Positions 31,949 to 43,609 of a stretch of 64,000 nucleotides of DNA are shown here, piece after piece; position 1 is the stretch's first letter, and each line of letters opens with the position of its first letter. The stretch comes from Luzula sylvatica (lineage: Eukaryota; Streptophyta; Magnoliopsida; Poales; Juncaceae): NCBI GenBank assembly GCA_946800325.1, contig OX326958.1, positions 11,046,001 to 11,110,000 on the forward strand, written 5' to 3'. The position numbers and the translations under genes are program-made. Under the pieces are notes generated by a model. That model ran no database searches, was not told the origin of the DNA, and saw only the letters and a list, made by a program, of their open reading frames with translations.

Positions 31949-33725
31949 GACATCTTTTAATAGAGTTTACACTTTCCTTTGTACAAATGGAGGGGAATCA
32001 TTAGTACTTTTCAATTATTATTATTCAAAATTGCTTTTAAAATATCCACTCCCTTATGTTAGGTGGTGGGGTAAATATGTTTATGAAAATAGGATGTAGG
32101 GACATCTTTTAATAGAGTTTACACTTTCCTTTGTACAAATGGAGGGGCATCATTAGTACTTTTCAATTATTATTATTCAAAATTGCTTTTAAAATGTCCA
32201 CTCCCTTATGTTAGGTGGTGGGGTAAATATGTTTATGAAAATAGGATGTGGGGACATCTTTTAATTAGAGGTGGCAAACAGGCGGTTTGGGCGGTTTCGG
32301 ATTGAACCCAAAAGGTTTCGGATTAATTTTTGGGTTCGGATCTCATCGGGTTAAGTCAATTCGGATAAAGCTGGGTTCGGATCGGATCAAATTTGGTCGG
32401 ATCAATTTCGAGTTGAAAATTATAGTCGGGTCGGGTTTTCAAGTTCGGGGTGATTAGCGGACACAGTTTGTTTCAGATTCGGATTTTTTCGGAATTCGGG
32501 TTAGTCAAATTCGGGTTATGTCGGATTTTTTTTTTAATAATTCTATAAATCAATTTTGTCATAATATTGATATAAAATTAAACTATTATCCAATTTCATA
32601 TCTCTGTTTTTTTTTTATTTAAAAGCACCGGTGTCATCTCACTCTCGAAAAATGTAATAAATATAATGTTACATAGATCAGTTAATAGATTGCATTAAAA
32701 AAAATAATAACACCGGGTCAATTTGGGTTCGGGCATTTGAGTTCGGACTTGTCATAATCGGATTTATCGGGTTTCGGACAACTCGGATTCGGGTCGAGTT
32801 GGGTCGGGATAATAATTATAATATGTCATGCCGGGTCAATTTTGGGTCGGATTTCTCGGGTTCGGGTCGGACGGATTCGGTCATTGGAATTTTCTAAATT
32901 TTTCGGATCACGGGCGAGTCGGACCTCGGACGAGTCGGGCGGCTTTTTCGGGTTCGGGCCGGATTTGCCACCTGGCATCATTAGTACTTTTCAATTATTA
33001 TTATTCAAAATTGCTTTTAAAATATCCACTCCCTTATGTTAGGTGGTGGGGTAAATATGTTTATGAAAATAGGATGTGGGGACATCTTTTAATAGAGTTT
33101 ACACTTTCCTTTGTACAAATGGAGGGGCATCATTAGTACTTTTCAATTATTATTATTCAAAATTGCTTTTAAAATATCCACTCCCTTATGTTAGGTGGTG
33201 GGGTAAATATGTTTATGAAAATAGGATGTAGGGACATCTTTTAATAGAGTTTACACTTTCCTTTGTACAAATGGAGGGGCATCATTAGTACTTTTCAATT
33301 ATTATTATTCAAAATTGCTTTTAAAATATCCACTCCCTTATGTTAGGTGGTGGGGTAAATATGTTTATGAAAATAGGATGTGGGGACATCTTTTAATAGA
33401 GTTTACACTTTCCTTTGTACAAATGGAGGGATATCATTAGTATTTTTCAATTATTATTATTCAAAATTGCTTTTAAAATGTCCACTCCCTTATGTTAGGT
33501 GGTGGGGTAAATATGTTTATGAAAATAGGATGTGGGGACATCTTTTAATAGAGTTTACACTTTCCTTTGTACAAATGGAGGGGCATCATTAGTACTTTTC
33601 AATTATTATTATTCAAAATTGCTTTTAAAATATCCACTCCCTTATGTTAGGTGGTGGGGTAAATATGTTTATGAAAATAGGATGTGGGGACATCTTTTTA
33701 ATAGAGTTTACACTTTTCTTTTAAT
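31949..33725. repeat. 152-bp tandem satellite, about eight units
   Basis: Units start GACATCTTTT at 31,949, 32,101, 32,253, then after an insertion at 33,081, 33,233, 33,385, 33,537 and 33,689. Spacing is exactly 152 bp. Units differ at a few positions only. Because 152 is not a multiple of three, open frames that cross units are not conserved coding. Confidence 0.95.
32266..32973. mobile_element. Short-TIR non-autonomous element in the satellite
   Basis: Ends AGGTGGCAAA...TTTGCCACCT; the interior is a degenerate TTCGGGTCGG/TTCGGATT minisatellite. It replaces about 32 bp of the satellite unit (the repeat resumes at unit position 46), so it did not simply add a clean TSD. TIRs resemble hAT-type MITEs and the elements at 36,225 and 43,347. 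Confidence 0.6.
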
Positions 33726-34845
33726 AGAGTTGGCAACGTAGAAATAGCGATGTAGTGGCATCGATTTCCAGGCATGAGATATGTTTATGAAAAAATCTCT
33801 CACATTATACTAAAATTGCAAAAAAGAAAAAGAAAAAAAGGAGAAACCTCCGTGCCTGCTTAATAAATTATTGGACCATTTCAAAACAGTACTTCCTAAT
33901 ATATCATGAGCTATCACTTTTTGTGCGATAAATGTAACGTATTGATGAAATAGTAGAGTGCATTGAAAAATTTACCTCTCTGGCTTCATGAATCTGATTT
34001 TTCAATAACAGTGCAGTGGCTCCTTCACGAATGAACTGCATAACAAAAAATTAAATACATATTAAAATTATTTCATCTAAATCATAAATTAAAAAATTAA
34101 AAAAGTACTATATTCATCAAAGAAAAGAAAGAATAAAACACCGAACATGAAGAACAATTAGTAATGAAATAGAATACATAGCTTGTCAAATTTAATTCAA
34201 TCATTATTTAGATGAGAAAAAAACTCATTTCAAAATACTAATTACCTTCTCCTAATCATTATTTAGATGACCAATTTGGTTTCGAGAAGCAGTGACTGCA
34301 CGCGAGTTTTCGAGTATACAACACGATCATTGGCAACTTACAAATCAGATCCAAGTTCTGCAATGGAGCTTGCACTACAATGGAAAAAATATCTATGATT
34401 AGATCACATTTCTTAGATTGTAATAGGTTTAGGATGACTTTTGTAAAGTTTTTGAGGTGATTGTATAAGTCTCATGATACCAGTCACAGCTAGCGATCGC
34501 TGGTTGGGTATCCTTCAAAAAAAAAAACTTACAAATCAGATCGTTATTGAAATCAAATTTGGGTCAGACTTTGATATTTGAGTGTTTTCTCACGAGGCCT
34601 TAATTTGGGGCAGACTTTCGTTTCTGTACAAACGAAGGAGAAGAAAAAATTACCAAATTCCACGTGCCACGTCATCACACAAACATTTCTACCATTAAAT
34701 TTTGAAATGTGACAAAATATGAACCATTGATTAATCATTGATTTTTTGTGATTATGTTTATTTGTACACATTTATGTGTTTCTTATTTTACACATAGTTT
34801 CGAAAATTTTTATAAGATCATATCACTTTACATTGTGTGTGAAAA
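33726..34845. other. Intergenic stretch, nothing recognised
   Basis: AT-rich. No coding frame, element ends or tandem structure that I can support. Confidence 0.45.
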
Positions 34846-34849
34846 TATT

Positions 34850-35000
34850 ATTCTATAGATTCATGTTGAACCGATTGCATTTAATTTTGAATCATTTCAC
34901 ATTATGTCCACATCAATTTATATTGATGATGTGTCAAAATACAATTCGTTAGGTTCATGTTGAACCGATTACATTTAATTTGGAATCATTTCACATTATG
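34850..35000. repeat. Two-copy repeat, 94-bp period
   Basis: TTCATGTTGAACCGATT at about 34,860 recurs at 34,954, each followed by CATTTAATTTnGAATCATTT and CACATTATG. Confidence 0.75.
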
Positions 35001-35718
35001 TTGCACGACCAAATGTGAATACAAATGAATTGTGAAGAGTTTAAATATTTAACATTAATAAAATAATATATAATATCATAGAACATGCATCAAACATTAT
35101 TAGTATTTTTAAAATATAATTTTAAAAAATTATGAAATATATTTACTTGAATTTCTGTATTATCATATATCTAAATTTTTTTTTTCTCTAGTTTAAAGTT
35201 ATGAAACAATTATGTAAAAAAATACAATATAAAAGTAAGTATAATTACATTAGTGACTTGTAAATCTAGTCATTAGTATTTTTAAAAACAATAATTTACA
35301 AAATTGTACATATTACAAAGCATGTTATATTTGTATTTTTACTCCCAAAAATTTAATTTTAATCTTTCGAAAAAATATTAATTTACCAAACACAAATAAC
35401 TTATTCAACTTATAATTGTTTTTTCAATAATAAACATGAAAAATAAAATTTAACGGACACTAATAACTTCTTGAATTTTTAAAATGTTATTATTCTAATT
35501 TTTAGATATGTAAATTTAAAAATATCATATGAACACATGTTATATCATTATTCCATAATAACATAACATTTATCTTTTTTAATATATCGTATTAGAGTAC
35601 TAAATAATCGAACTTATTTAATTAATATGATTTTTATTTTCACAAAGTATTATGTTTGTTTATATAAAAAAAATACAATTAATTATGATGTGTAAGACAA
35701 AACAGATAAAACAAATTT

Positions 35719-35744
35719 CTCGTGCTACGCGGATATTCTCCTAG
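35719..35744 (+). other. Possible degenerate Helitron 3' end
   Basis: CTCGTGCTACGCGGATATT followed by CTCCTAG and T. It looks like an eroded hairpin plus CTAG. No element body was defined. Confidence 0.35.
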
Positions 35745-35837
35745 TATATAAAAAATACGAGAAAATCAGTCTACTTTTAATTGAAGTAGATTTTATTTTC
35801 TCGGTTATTGGAAACATGGTTCGCATGATCGGCGACT

Positions 35838-35935
35838 CCGAGTTGGAGTCGGCCGACTCGAGCCGGAGTCTGCCGACTCGAGCCGGAGTCGGCCGACTCG
35901 AGCCGAAGTCTGCCGACTCGAGCCGGAGTCGGCGG
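35838..35935. repeat. 20-bp minisatellite, GAGCCGGAGTCGGCCGACTC
   Basis: About five GC-rich palindromic units in otherwise AT-rich DNA. It may be one arm of a larger element ending near 37,445, where related CCGATTCGACT words appear in opposite sense. Confidence 0.75.
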
Positions 35936-36224
35936 TGGCCGACCCGATTCCGGTCGGAATCACCCGATTCTACTTATTTTTTGCTTTGCAGTGATCTCTG
36001 GTGGATTAAAAACATGAATTGCAGCAGAGATTGCGGCTTGGAGAAGGAAGGAGTGGAGAATGGGGCCATTAGAGGAGCAATGGCGTTTTAATTTTTTCAA
36101 TTTTGAATGTCCATGGATGATGTATCGCGAAGAAGAAGAAATGAGATTTGACCAGTAAAGAAAATGTTTGGAGAGAAATGAAAGGGCTTGTCTGTGGCGT
36201 GAATAATGTAATGTTTAATGTGGT

Positions 36225-37028
36225 TAGAATTGGCAAAATCTGACCCGACCCGAAAAAATGACCCGACCCGTCCGAACCCGAACCCGACCCGACCCGAAAA
36301 TATTGAAAAGTCAACGACCCGAACCCGAACCCGAAACCGAAACCAAATGACCCGAACCCGAAATCGACTCGAAACCGAATGACCCGAACCCGAAATCGAC
36401 CCGAAACCGAATGACCCGAACCCGAAATCGACCCGAAACCGAATGACCCGAACCCGAAATCGACCCGAAACCGAACGACCCGAACGACCCGAAACCCGAA
36501 TGACCCGAAACTCATGACCCGAATGACCTGAAATTCACGACCCGAATGATCCGAAAAATTAAAATATTATTGTTAAAATCAATATAATATTGCTAAAATA
36601 TCTCGGAATCAATAAAATAATTCAGAAATTATCCGAAAATTAAATTTTTTGAAAATCGAATGATTCGAAATCAAATTTTGTGAAGTCTGAATTATCCGAA
36701 AATCAAAATAGTCGAGACCCGAATGACCCGAAAACCAAAACGACCCGAACCCGAATGACCCGAAAACCGAAACGACCCGAACCCGAATGACCCGAAAATC
36801 GAAACGACCCGAACCCGAATGACCCGAAAACCGAAACGACCCGAACCCGAATGACCCGAAACCCGAAACGACCCGGAACCGAATGACCCGAAACCCGAAA
36901 CGACCCGAACCCGAATGACCCGAAACCCGAACGACCCGCGACCCGAATGACCCTCAACCCGAAACGACCCGAACCCGAAATGACCCGACCCGAACCCGAC
37001 CCGACCCGCCGGATTGCCACCTCTAATT
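36225..37028. mobile_element. TIR element filled with GACCCGAA minisatellite
   Basis: Ends TAGAATTGGCAAAATC...GATTGCCACCTCTA (imperfect TIRs), flanked by the direct repeat ATGTGGT (36,218-36,224 and 37,029-37,035). Two internal minisatellite blocks, both built on GACCCGAA (36,240-36,540 and 36,715-37,010), are separated by an AT-rich centre. Long Gly/Phe/Ser minus-strand frames come from the repeat. Confidence 0.68.
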
Positions 37029-37035
37029 ATGTGGT

Positions 37036-37574
37036 CACTTCTATTATATATTGTATGGACATTTACGACAGTCACATAATATTCATTTTCACAACATAAT
37101 TTGTTATATTTTCTTGCTATCATTAATTCTATTATTTAATACAAATTTATTATATATGTTTAAGTACCATTTACTATATTTTCATTCAAACAATAATATC
37201 ACAATATAATATATTTATAAAATAATTAATATAATAATAATTTTTGTATACACACACACTTTTTGATTTATTTTTTAGACATGTTTTTATTATTTTTTCA
37301 ATAATTTCCGTATAATTTTCCTTTTTTTAAATAACTTTTTTATTTTTGCAATTTTGAAATAATATTTGAAAATCTGAATGTCCGATCCGATTCGACTGAT
37401 TCTGATCCGACTCGAGCGATTTCGATTTCGATTCCGACTTTCAGAACTATGATTTGGAAAGTGAATTTTTTTCTAATTTTTCAAGATGACCTCTCTTTCA
37501 TGAATTTTACAGGGTTTGATTTTGCATAGTATATCAAAGAAGCCATATCTGATTTCGCATGTATTATTAAATGT
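37036..37574. other. AT-rich flank of TIR element
   Basis: Contains (CA)-rich 37,251-37,260 and the CCGATCCGATTCGACT cluster at 37,382-37,440. No gene. Confidence 0.45.
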
Positions 37575-37815
37575 ATATGATGAACTAAAGGATATACTAG
37601 TTATAAACAAAAATCAATCTAAAGAAAATTGATTATATTTAATTTCAATTCAAACTAAAAGAGATACTAGTTATAAACGACAATCAATCTAAAGCAAATT
37701 GATTATATTTAATTTCAAGTGCAAACTAAAAGAGATACTAGTTATACACAAAAATCAATTTAAAGGAAATTGACCATATTTAATTTCAAATTCGAACTAA
37801 AAGAGATACTAATTG
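37575..37815. repeat. Tandem repeat, about 72 bp, three full units
   Basis: AGATACTAGTTATA..A and AATTGATTATATTTAATTTC recur with a period of about 72 bp. Just downstream (minus sense) of the broken CNL copy. Confidence 0.85.
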
Positions 37816-37886
37816 ATTATGAAGGTAAAACTCGACTATATTAAAATTACGATGAGATGATAATACTAACCTGATGAATGGTTCTC

Positions 37887-40057
37887 CTATTCGAAGAATG
37901 AATGGTTCTCCGTTAATACGTCTCTTAATTTGGAATTGAGTGAAAGTTTATGCAGCTTGGAGGCCAGAAAGTTCTGCAGAGATATGAATGAGATGAGAAT
38001 GAGATGCCCAGAAATATCTGCAGCTTGGAGGTTAATACGAACAAAGTTCTGTAGAGATATGAATGAGATGAGAAACAGATCATGTATACGACAATATTGG
38101 ATGGAGCAGTTGTAATTCTTTTTTGCAACATGCACCATGCTTTTGTATAGAAATCATTTGATAGTCAGACAATTATTATAAAGGGAGCTCAATTTGGATA
38201 AAAAAATATAAAAATATATTGGGATCAAATATTTCCAAATTGATATAATGTTAATAAATTTAATTGATTGATATAATGTTTTTTAAGTATTTCCAAATTC
38301 ATTTGGTCCTATTTCCTCAATTACTTTACAAATCCACTAATTGTCAATATAAACAAAAAAATGATTTCTTTTAGGGCATGTTTGGTCGATCGTATTAAAA
38401 ATTACATCAAGTAAATTAACTTTCCGCAAGTCGATTTCCCGGAAATACACTTCAAATTCAAATGTTTGGATTCACGAAAGTAAAACTACTGGATTTATAG
38501 TTTTTATGTTTGGGTTGATGTAATTAAATTATGAAATTTCTAGATTTATATGTATTAAAATTTGAAAATAAATTTAGGGAAAATTTTATAAGAAGACACA
38601 ATATTTTTCGGATTTACTGCAATAGACCGAATTTTTTGAAAATTTGAGATATGACGAAAGATGTAGATATTGGTTTTTTCCTTGATATATTAACCCATAT
38701 TGCATTCATATATATGTATGTCTTAAATCTATATTATTTGAAAACATCAAAATACATATCGTAATTTTTTATCAAATGTTAATAAATCATATTTGTAAGT
38801 ATTTTATATCGAAAATAATCATATTTTACAAAGATAATAATTTTGACTTAAAAAATATTTTGTTCAAATATAAATATGGATCAAATTTTCATTTGATAAC
38901 TAAAAAATTAATCAAACACGATAATTAAAATAAATAAAAAATATATATAGATATTAATTTTGTATACATCATGTTTTAATATTCTCAAATACTAATAATG
39001 TTTTAAAATAATTTATAATATTTCACAATTTTTATAGTTTTTGAAAATATTAATTATATTTAAAATATTTCCAGGTTTCTTTGAAATTAGTAATGAGTCT
39101 AGCGTTACATTTCATTACTAATTAGTAGAAAATGCCAATATTTAAAATATAATTCATATTTACAAATATTAAAAAAATGACAAAATAATTAAAAATAATA
39201 CAAAAAAAATAATATTTAATATAATAATAGTTATTTTGAGATTATAGTGATTGATTAGATTCTGATATTAACACAATGAAAATATAACTTACACTTATAC
39301 TAAAATGTAATAATTTTTTGTGGTATTTTCGAGTCGTGTCTAATTATTTATTTAGATTATTGTGAGAAGTGTTTATTTATTTATTCAGATTATTGTGCTT
39401 GATTAATTTTTTAAATTAATACAATGAAAATATAATCCATATTTGAGGAGAGGTTGTGTTGTGATGTATCTCCACTTCATGTAAATTTGAGAGAATCTTG
39501 AGTTGCAGGAAAAGTGAGAGACAATGTAAGTCGAATTGCAGTAGTTTGATAAATTACATCAAACCAAACAACAAAAAATAGACTAATGCAGTAGGTCGGC
39601 TTATTAACTGACAGTGTTACTGCAAAACAAGCATGCCCTTAGCTCATCAAAGTCCGAATACTTCCCATTTGACTAGGCACGCTAAATTATTATTTTAATT
39701 TTTAATACAAGGTACTTCGGTATTTACAATAATGTTACGCGTGTCGAAAATTTCTGAATTATTTTTATTACATTCTGATTTTCATACGACAATTTTAGTA
39801 ACAATTTTAGTAATTTATTTCGTGGATTTTGGAATTGTATCGTGGAAGTTGCAGTATTTTGATATTTCGGGGGATTAAAAGGCAAAAATCGAAATTCAAC
39901 TTTTTCAGCAAACAGAGCATTTGAAGGTCCTCTCAAAACAAGATCTAGAAAAAAAATTCTTTTTTATTTGGAAAGTATTAGATTTCAAATTTGACGGTTA
40001 AAGTTTTGGGCCTTACAACTCCAAGATAAAACAAAAATAATTTGTGCATTTATTAAA
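37887..40057 (-). pseudogene. Broken CNL paralogue (exon 3 start and intron 2)
   Basis: About 38,074-38,143 matches the first codons of exon 3 of the intact gene (MVHVAKKNYN...CRIHDL). The coding match then breaks into a duplicated 70-bp segment encoding two LISFISLQNF repeats. The splice acceptor CTACAG is changed to a TACAAA-like form, so it cannot splice as in the parent. Upstream intron-2 homology runs 38,143-38,370 and 39,642-40,057, split by the Harbinger-like insertion. No NB-ARC exons or LRR remain in the window. Confidence 0.82.
38374..39638. mobile_element. PIF/Harbinger-like non-autonomous element, TTA TSD
   Basis: 1,265 bp with TIRs GGGCATGTTTG...CAAGCATGCCC and TSD TTA (38,371-38,373 and 39,639-39,641). 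The homologous intron at about 24,775 reads CTTTTAACTCAGC with no insertion, so this is a verified filled/empty pair. The interior is AT-rich with no transposase. Confidence 0.85.
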
Positions 40058-40084
40058 CTAGAAGTTATCCTCGCTCCGTTTCGG
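40058..40084 (-). other. Helitron-like 3' terminus at CNL homology break
   Basis: On the minus strand, CCGAAACGGAGCGAGGATAA leads to CTAG at 40,061-40,058, then T. Homology to CNL intron 2 stops exactly here: the parent continues TATTAAATTTCAAGG. That supports a genuine insertion junction. Confidence 0.55.
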
Positions 40085-40735
40085 TTTAATTATTTCACAA
40101 TTAAAAAAAATAATATGTGAAATTATTTTAAAATAAATATATTATATGAGACGTAAAAAAAATTGTCATTTCGCTAAACAATTCACATATAAAATTATTA
40201 TCGAACAATAAGTATAATTATGCACACACATCACACATGTTGTATTTGGACTCGTTGTACTATTCTTACATACTTACATATTAATAAATGAATGATTAAT
40301 CGAAGTAACTACTTATATCAATAGCTCGTATTATTTATTTGAAAATAATGTCCAAATTTTGACGTATTTGTATAATTAGTACATCGTAAATAATTTAAGA
40401 AATACTTAATTAGAACTCGAAAATAACATTTGAAGCCAATTTTCATTTTGTATGATAAATTGAATGAAAACAATATACACATATAGTACATGTATAGTTT
40501 ACATGATATATACAATATTTCATTAATTTTATTGAACACGTTGCATGAATTATTTTGACGTTGGTTAAATTTTTATTCAAAATGATGAAATAATTTTGGT
40601 TTGATTTGTCTCATAAAAATTGCACAAGAAAAAAACAGAAAAAAAAATCAAGAAGGGACTTTTCTGATTTTTTTCCTGCATTAATTATCAAGTAATCTGG
40701 ATTAGGAAATTAAATTCTATTTGAGAACAAAAAAA
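40085..40735. other. AT-rich stretch, nothing recognised
   Basis: Presumably body of the element whose end is at 40,058. No coding signal is visible. Confidence 0.4.
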
Positions 40736-41079
40736 ATGAGCTCGCATAGAACTCGAACTCAGGATCTGAGGAAAGAAGGTACAACCTCTTCACCACCTGC
40801 ACTACAAAGTTTTTATGAAATTTGAGGATTTTTAATATATTTATAAATAAATAATGTGTGTGAGAGAATATTGATTCAACCCAAAAAAATATTGAGCTCA
40901 CGCAGATTTGAACCCGGGACATCAATATGAAGACATTTAATCTTCTCCATCTGCGCTACGCAACGTTTTCATAATTGAAAGATTTTTATTTACTTTATGC
41001 AGCACTTGATGAGTTTAAAAAGAGTGCTGCAAAGCAGTATCGAACCCGCGACTTATAGAGTTGCGCGCGAGATTTTAAC

Positions 41080-41290
41080 AAACTGCGCTGGCCAGTGTTT
41101 GTGCTATGTTATATTGTTTTTACATATTTATTAAAGCATGTAATGTGTCAGCACATGATTCTTCCTTGAACATTAAAAGAAGTATATAAACCAACTTCGC
41201 TAGCCAGTGTTTGTGTTATATTATATTGTTTCAACATATTTATTAAAGCATGCCACGTGTCGGCACATGATTCTTCCTTGAACATTAAAA
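41080..41290. repeat. Direct repeat within tRNA-like array
   Basis: GCCAGTGTTTGTG...TATATTGTTT...CACATGATTCTTCCTTGAAC occurs at about 41,091-41,170 and again at 41,203-41,285. Confidence 0.8.
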
Positions 41291-41301
41291 TAAGTATATA
41301 T

Positions 41302-41320
41302 TAGAGATACCCTCGCTTCG
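41302..41320 (-). other. Second copy of the Helitron-like terminus motif
   Basis: Minus strand CGAAGCGAGGGTATCTCTAA and T, matching the 40,058 and 46,634 ends. Confidence 0.4.
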
Positions 41321-42210
41321 TTTTGAAATATTTATTTATATTTTATAATATTAACTATAACAAAATTAATAAAACTAATTTGTAACAACTAAAAGTAAAA
41401 TTATTAATTATCGTTTTGTAAATAAAAATGAATTTAGATCTTTTGTTTTTATTTTAACAAAACAACCGATGTCCTAAATTCGCATGACTATTGCTTCTGG
41501 TGTTTTCATTGATTAAATTAATATCTATGCATGATATTGATCTAATCATGATATTTATCAATGATTAAATTAATATTGTGATACTTATCTTGTATTTTAT
41601 GTTTATCTCATTGAATTAAAAATATTATTATTTAGCATATAGTCATAATTAATAATTCTAAAAAATAGGTATTGATGCCAATTTTTTTCTTCAGAAATTT
41701 GTTTATACTTACAAATATTTATTAAAAATATCAGATTTTTTAAATAATATAACAATAAAAAACCACTCATTAAAAAAAGCTGCATAGAAAAGGGTTGAAC
41801 CCACACACTTAAGCCGTAGTGTGGAAGTCTCAAACCAACTATACTAACTCATGTATCTGATGAACCTTATTGTTTGATATATTTATCGAATCAACAATAA
41901 AATAGCATTCAATAAAAAATACAGCTCAACGGAGTCGAACCTACGACCTTTATCATGACGTGGAACAATTTAACCAACTGAGTTAACTCACATTTGTGAC
42001 ATACTTCAGTATTAAATATATTTAGTTAGTCGTTATACGTATCAGCACTGAATTATTTCATTGAATCAACAATAAAAATAACAATTCAATAAAAGTAATT
42101 CTTTGAAGCGGGATCAAATCCGCAGCCTTTAGCGTGGCGTGAAACAGTTTAACAAACTGAGCTAGTGATACACTTCAGTGTTTGATGTATTTACATAAGC
42201 ATGTCATGTG

Positions 42211-42290
42211 TCAGCATTGTGTGTGTGCGCGCGTGCGTGTGTGCGCGCGTGTGGGTGTGTGTGGGTGTGGGTGTGTGTGTGTGTGTGTAT
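42211..42290. repeat. (TG)n / GCGTG microsatellite
   Basis: Dinucleotide tract with interspersed CG, about 80 bp. Confidence 0.9.
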
Positions 42291-42291
42291 A

Positions 42292-42538
42292 CATGCTTGG
42301 TAAGGAGAATCCAAAAAAAAAAAAAATCCATGCGTGCAAAATATACTGATGAAACTAGCAAAATATACTATGAAAATTAGTAAAATATACTGACAAATCC
42401 AATATGTTAACATAGTTAAAATTGAGAATAAAATAATATATTTTCAATAGTATATTTTGATAAATACAATAATATATTTTGCTAATTTTAATAGTATATT
42501 TTGATCTTTGGATTCTTTTTATAGATTCTTGTTAGCAT
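42292..42538. mobile_element. MITE-like inverted repeat, GAATCC..AAAATATACT type
   Basis: Outer words GGAGAATCCAAAAA and CTTTGGATTCTTTTTATAG are roughly inverted. The interior has repeated AAAATATACT / AGTATATTTT. A related left half starts at 42,898 and is cut by the element at 43,012. Confidence 0.5.
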
Positions 42539-42539
42539 T

Positions 42540-42571
<32 letters not shown>

Positions 42572-42640
42572 CATATATACACACGCACGCACGCACGCGC
42601 GCGCGCGCGCGCACACACACACACACACATACATACCCAT
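42540..42640. repeat. Compound (GT)n(AT)n(CG)n(CA)n microsatellite
   Basis: Alternating purine-pyrimidine over about 100 bp, including a (GC)n core at about 42,597-42,612. Confidence 0.92.
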
Positions 42641-42649
42641 ATATATATA

Positions 42650-42878
42650 GGGTGGATAAGATACTCAATTAAGTATCATGAGTTTGGTATTTAGAAATTT
42701 TTGTCCATTATATTTGTTTTGAGATTTGTGCATTTAATGATTATCTGAAATATTTAAGGAAATCATTAATGGTGAATATAAATATCATTAAAAAATCACA
42801 AATCTCAATGTAAATCCAATGATTAAAAAGCCCTAAGTACCAAACTCATGATACTTAATTAAGTATCTTAGCCATCCT
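42650..42878. mobile_element. MITE with about 40-bp TIRs
   Basis: TIR GGTGGATAAGATACTCAATT... reads AGGATGGCTAAGATACTTAA from the other end. Both continue through ATTAAGTATCATGAGTTTGG. It is flanked by (TA)n, so a TA duplication is possible but unprovable. Confidence 0.75.
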
Positions 42879-43011
42879 CATATATATATATATATATGCT
42901 AACAAGAATCCCAAAACCAAAATATACTATTGAAATTTGCAAACTATATTCTCGTATTTAGCAAACTATATTCTCGTATTTATCCAAAAACCAAAATATG
43001 GAAAATTATAT

Positions 43012-43224
43012 CATGCCCCAGAGATTCCTCCTCACTATTCACGATATGGTGAAAAATGAGAGATGTTATTAATACCCATTTTCAATTCGTACTTTTCATT
43101 TCAATTGACGGTTAATTCAAATGTAATTAACACGTAATATAATTGTATTAGTCGTCAACATAATTAATAATTTTCATTAACGGTTAATATAATTTATTGG
43201 GTAAATTTTTTGGAGATGGATATC

Positions 43225-43255
<31 letters not shown>

Positions 43256-43290
43256 ACGTCGTGAATAGTGAGGAGAATCTCAGGGGCACG
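43012..43290. mobile_element. MITE with about 33-bp TIRs
   Basis: CATGCCCCAGAGATTCCTCC...CACTATTCACGA is inverted at 43,257-43,290 with few mismatches. A poly-C/(CA)n tract (43,226-43,257) lies inside the right arm. Confidence 0.75.
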
Positions 43291-43346
43291 GTAAATGGCC
43301 TCTAATAATATCTACCTACAGCTTCGAGGTCAACATGAAGAAAATA

Positions 43347-43551
43347 AAAGCTCGGCTCGAACGTTCGTTCGAGTTCGGCTCGAAGATCGTTCGAAAATAG
43401 CTCATTCGAAAATTGGCTCGAAAAATTCGAGCCGAGCCGAGCCAGCTCGAGCCAACTTCGAGCTGAGCTCGAGCCGGGTGATGTTCGGCTCGCGACCAGC
43501 TCGAGCTCGAACATTTTGCGTATATAATCTCTCTTCCCAGACCTATCTCGC

Positions 43552-43609
<58 letters not shown>

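Larger units (their letters stand above)
40739..42165 (-). repeat. Array of six tRNA-like modules
   Basis: Minus-strand modules at about 40,739-40,808, 40,894-40,962, 41,030-41,098, 41,779-41,852, 41,923-41,990 and 42,100-42,168. Each has a box A-like TAGYNNAGNNGG and a box B-like GGTTCRANNC about 35-45 bp apart. Module 2 has TAGCGCAGATGG and GGTTCAAATC; module 4 TAGTATAGTTGG and GGTTCAACCC; module 5 GGTTCGACTCC. T-stems do not pair properly, so none is a convincing tRNA gene. Shared spacers (TATTTATnnAATCAACAATAAAA) follow modules 4 and 5. A SINE-derived tandem array is likely. Confidence 0.6.

Noticed and set aside
31949..33725. Regular repeats resembling a CRISPR array
   Set aside because: There are no unique spacers between short repeats: the whole 152-bp unit is repeated, and the DNA is plant nuclear.
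36240..37123. Long Gly/Phe/Ser/Arg-rich minus-strand frames
   Set aside because: They are translations of the GACCCGAA minisatellite, open in several frames at once, with no conserved start or domain.
37887..38138. Short frame as a small functional CNL-like gene
   Set aside because: It is the start of exon 3 with a destroyed splice acceptor and an unrelated duplicated tail.
41923..41990. Candidate functional tRNA gene
   Set aside because: Box B is perfect (GGTTCGACTCC), but the T-stem and acceptor arms do not pair and box A has a mismatch.
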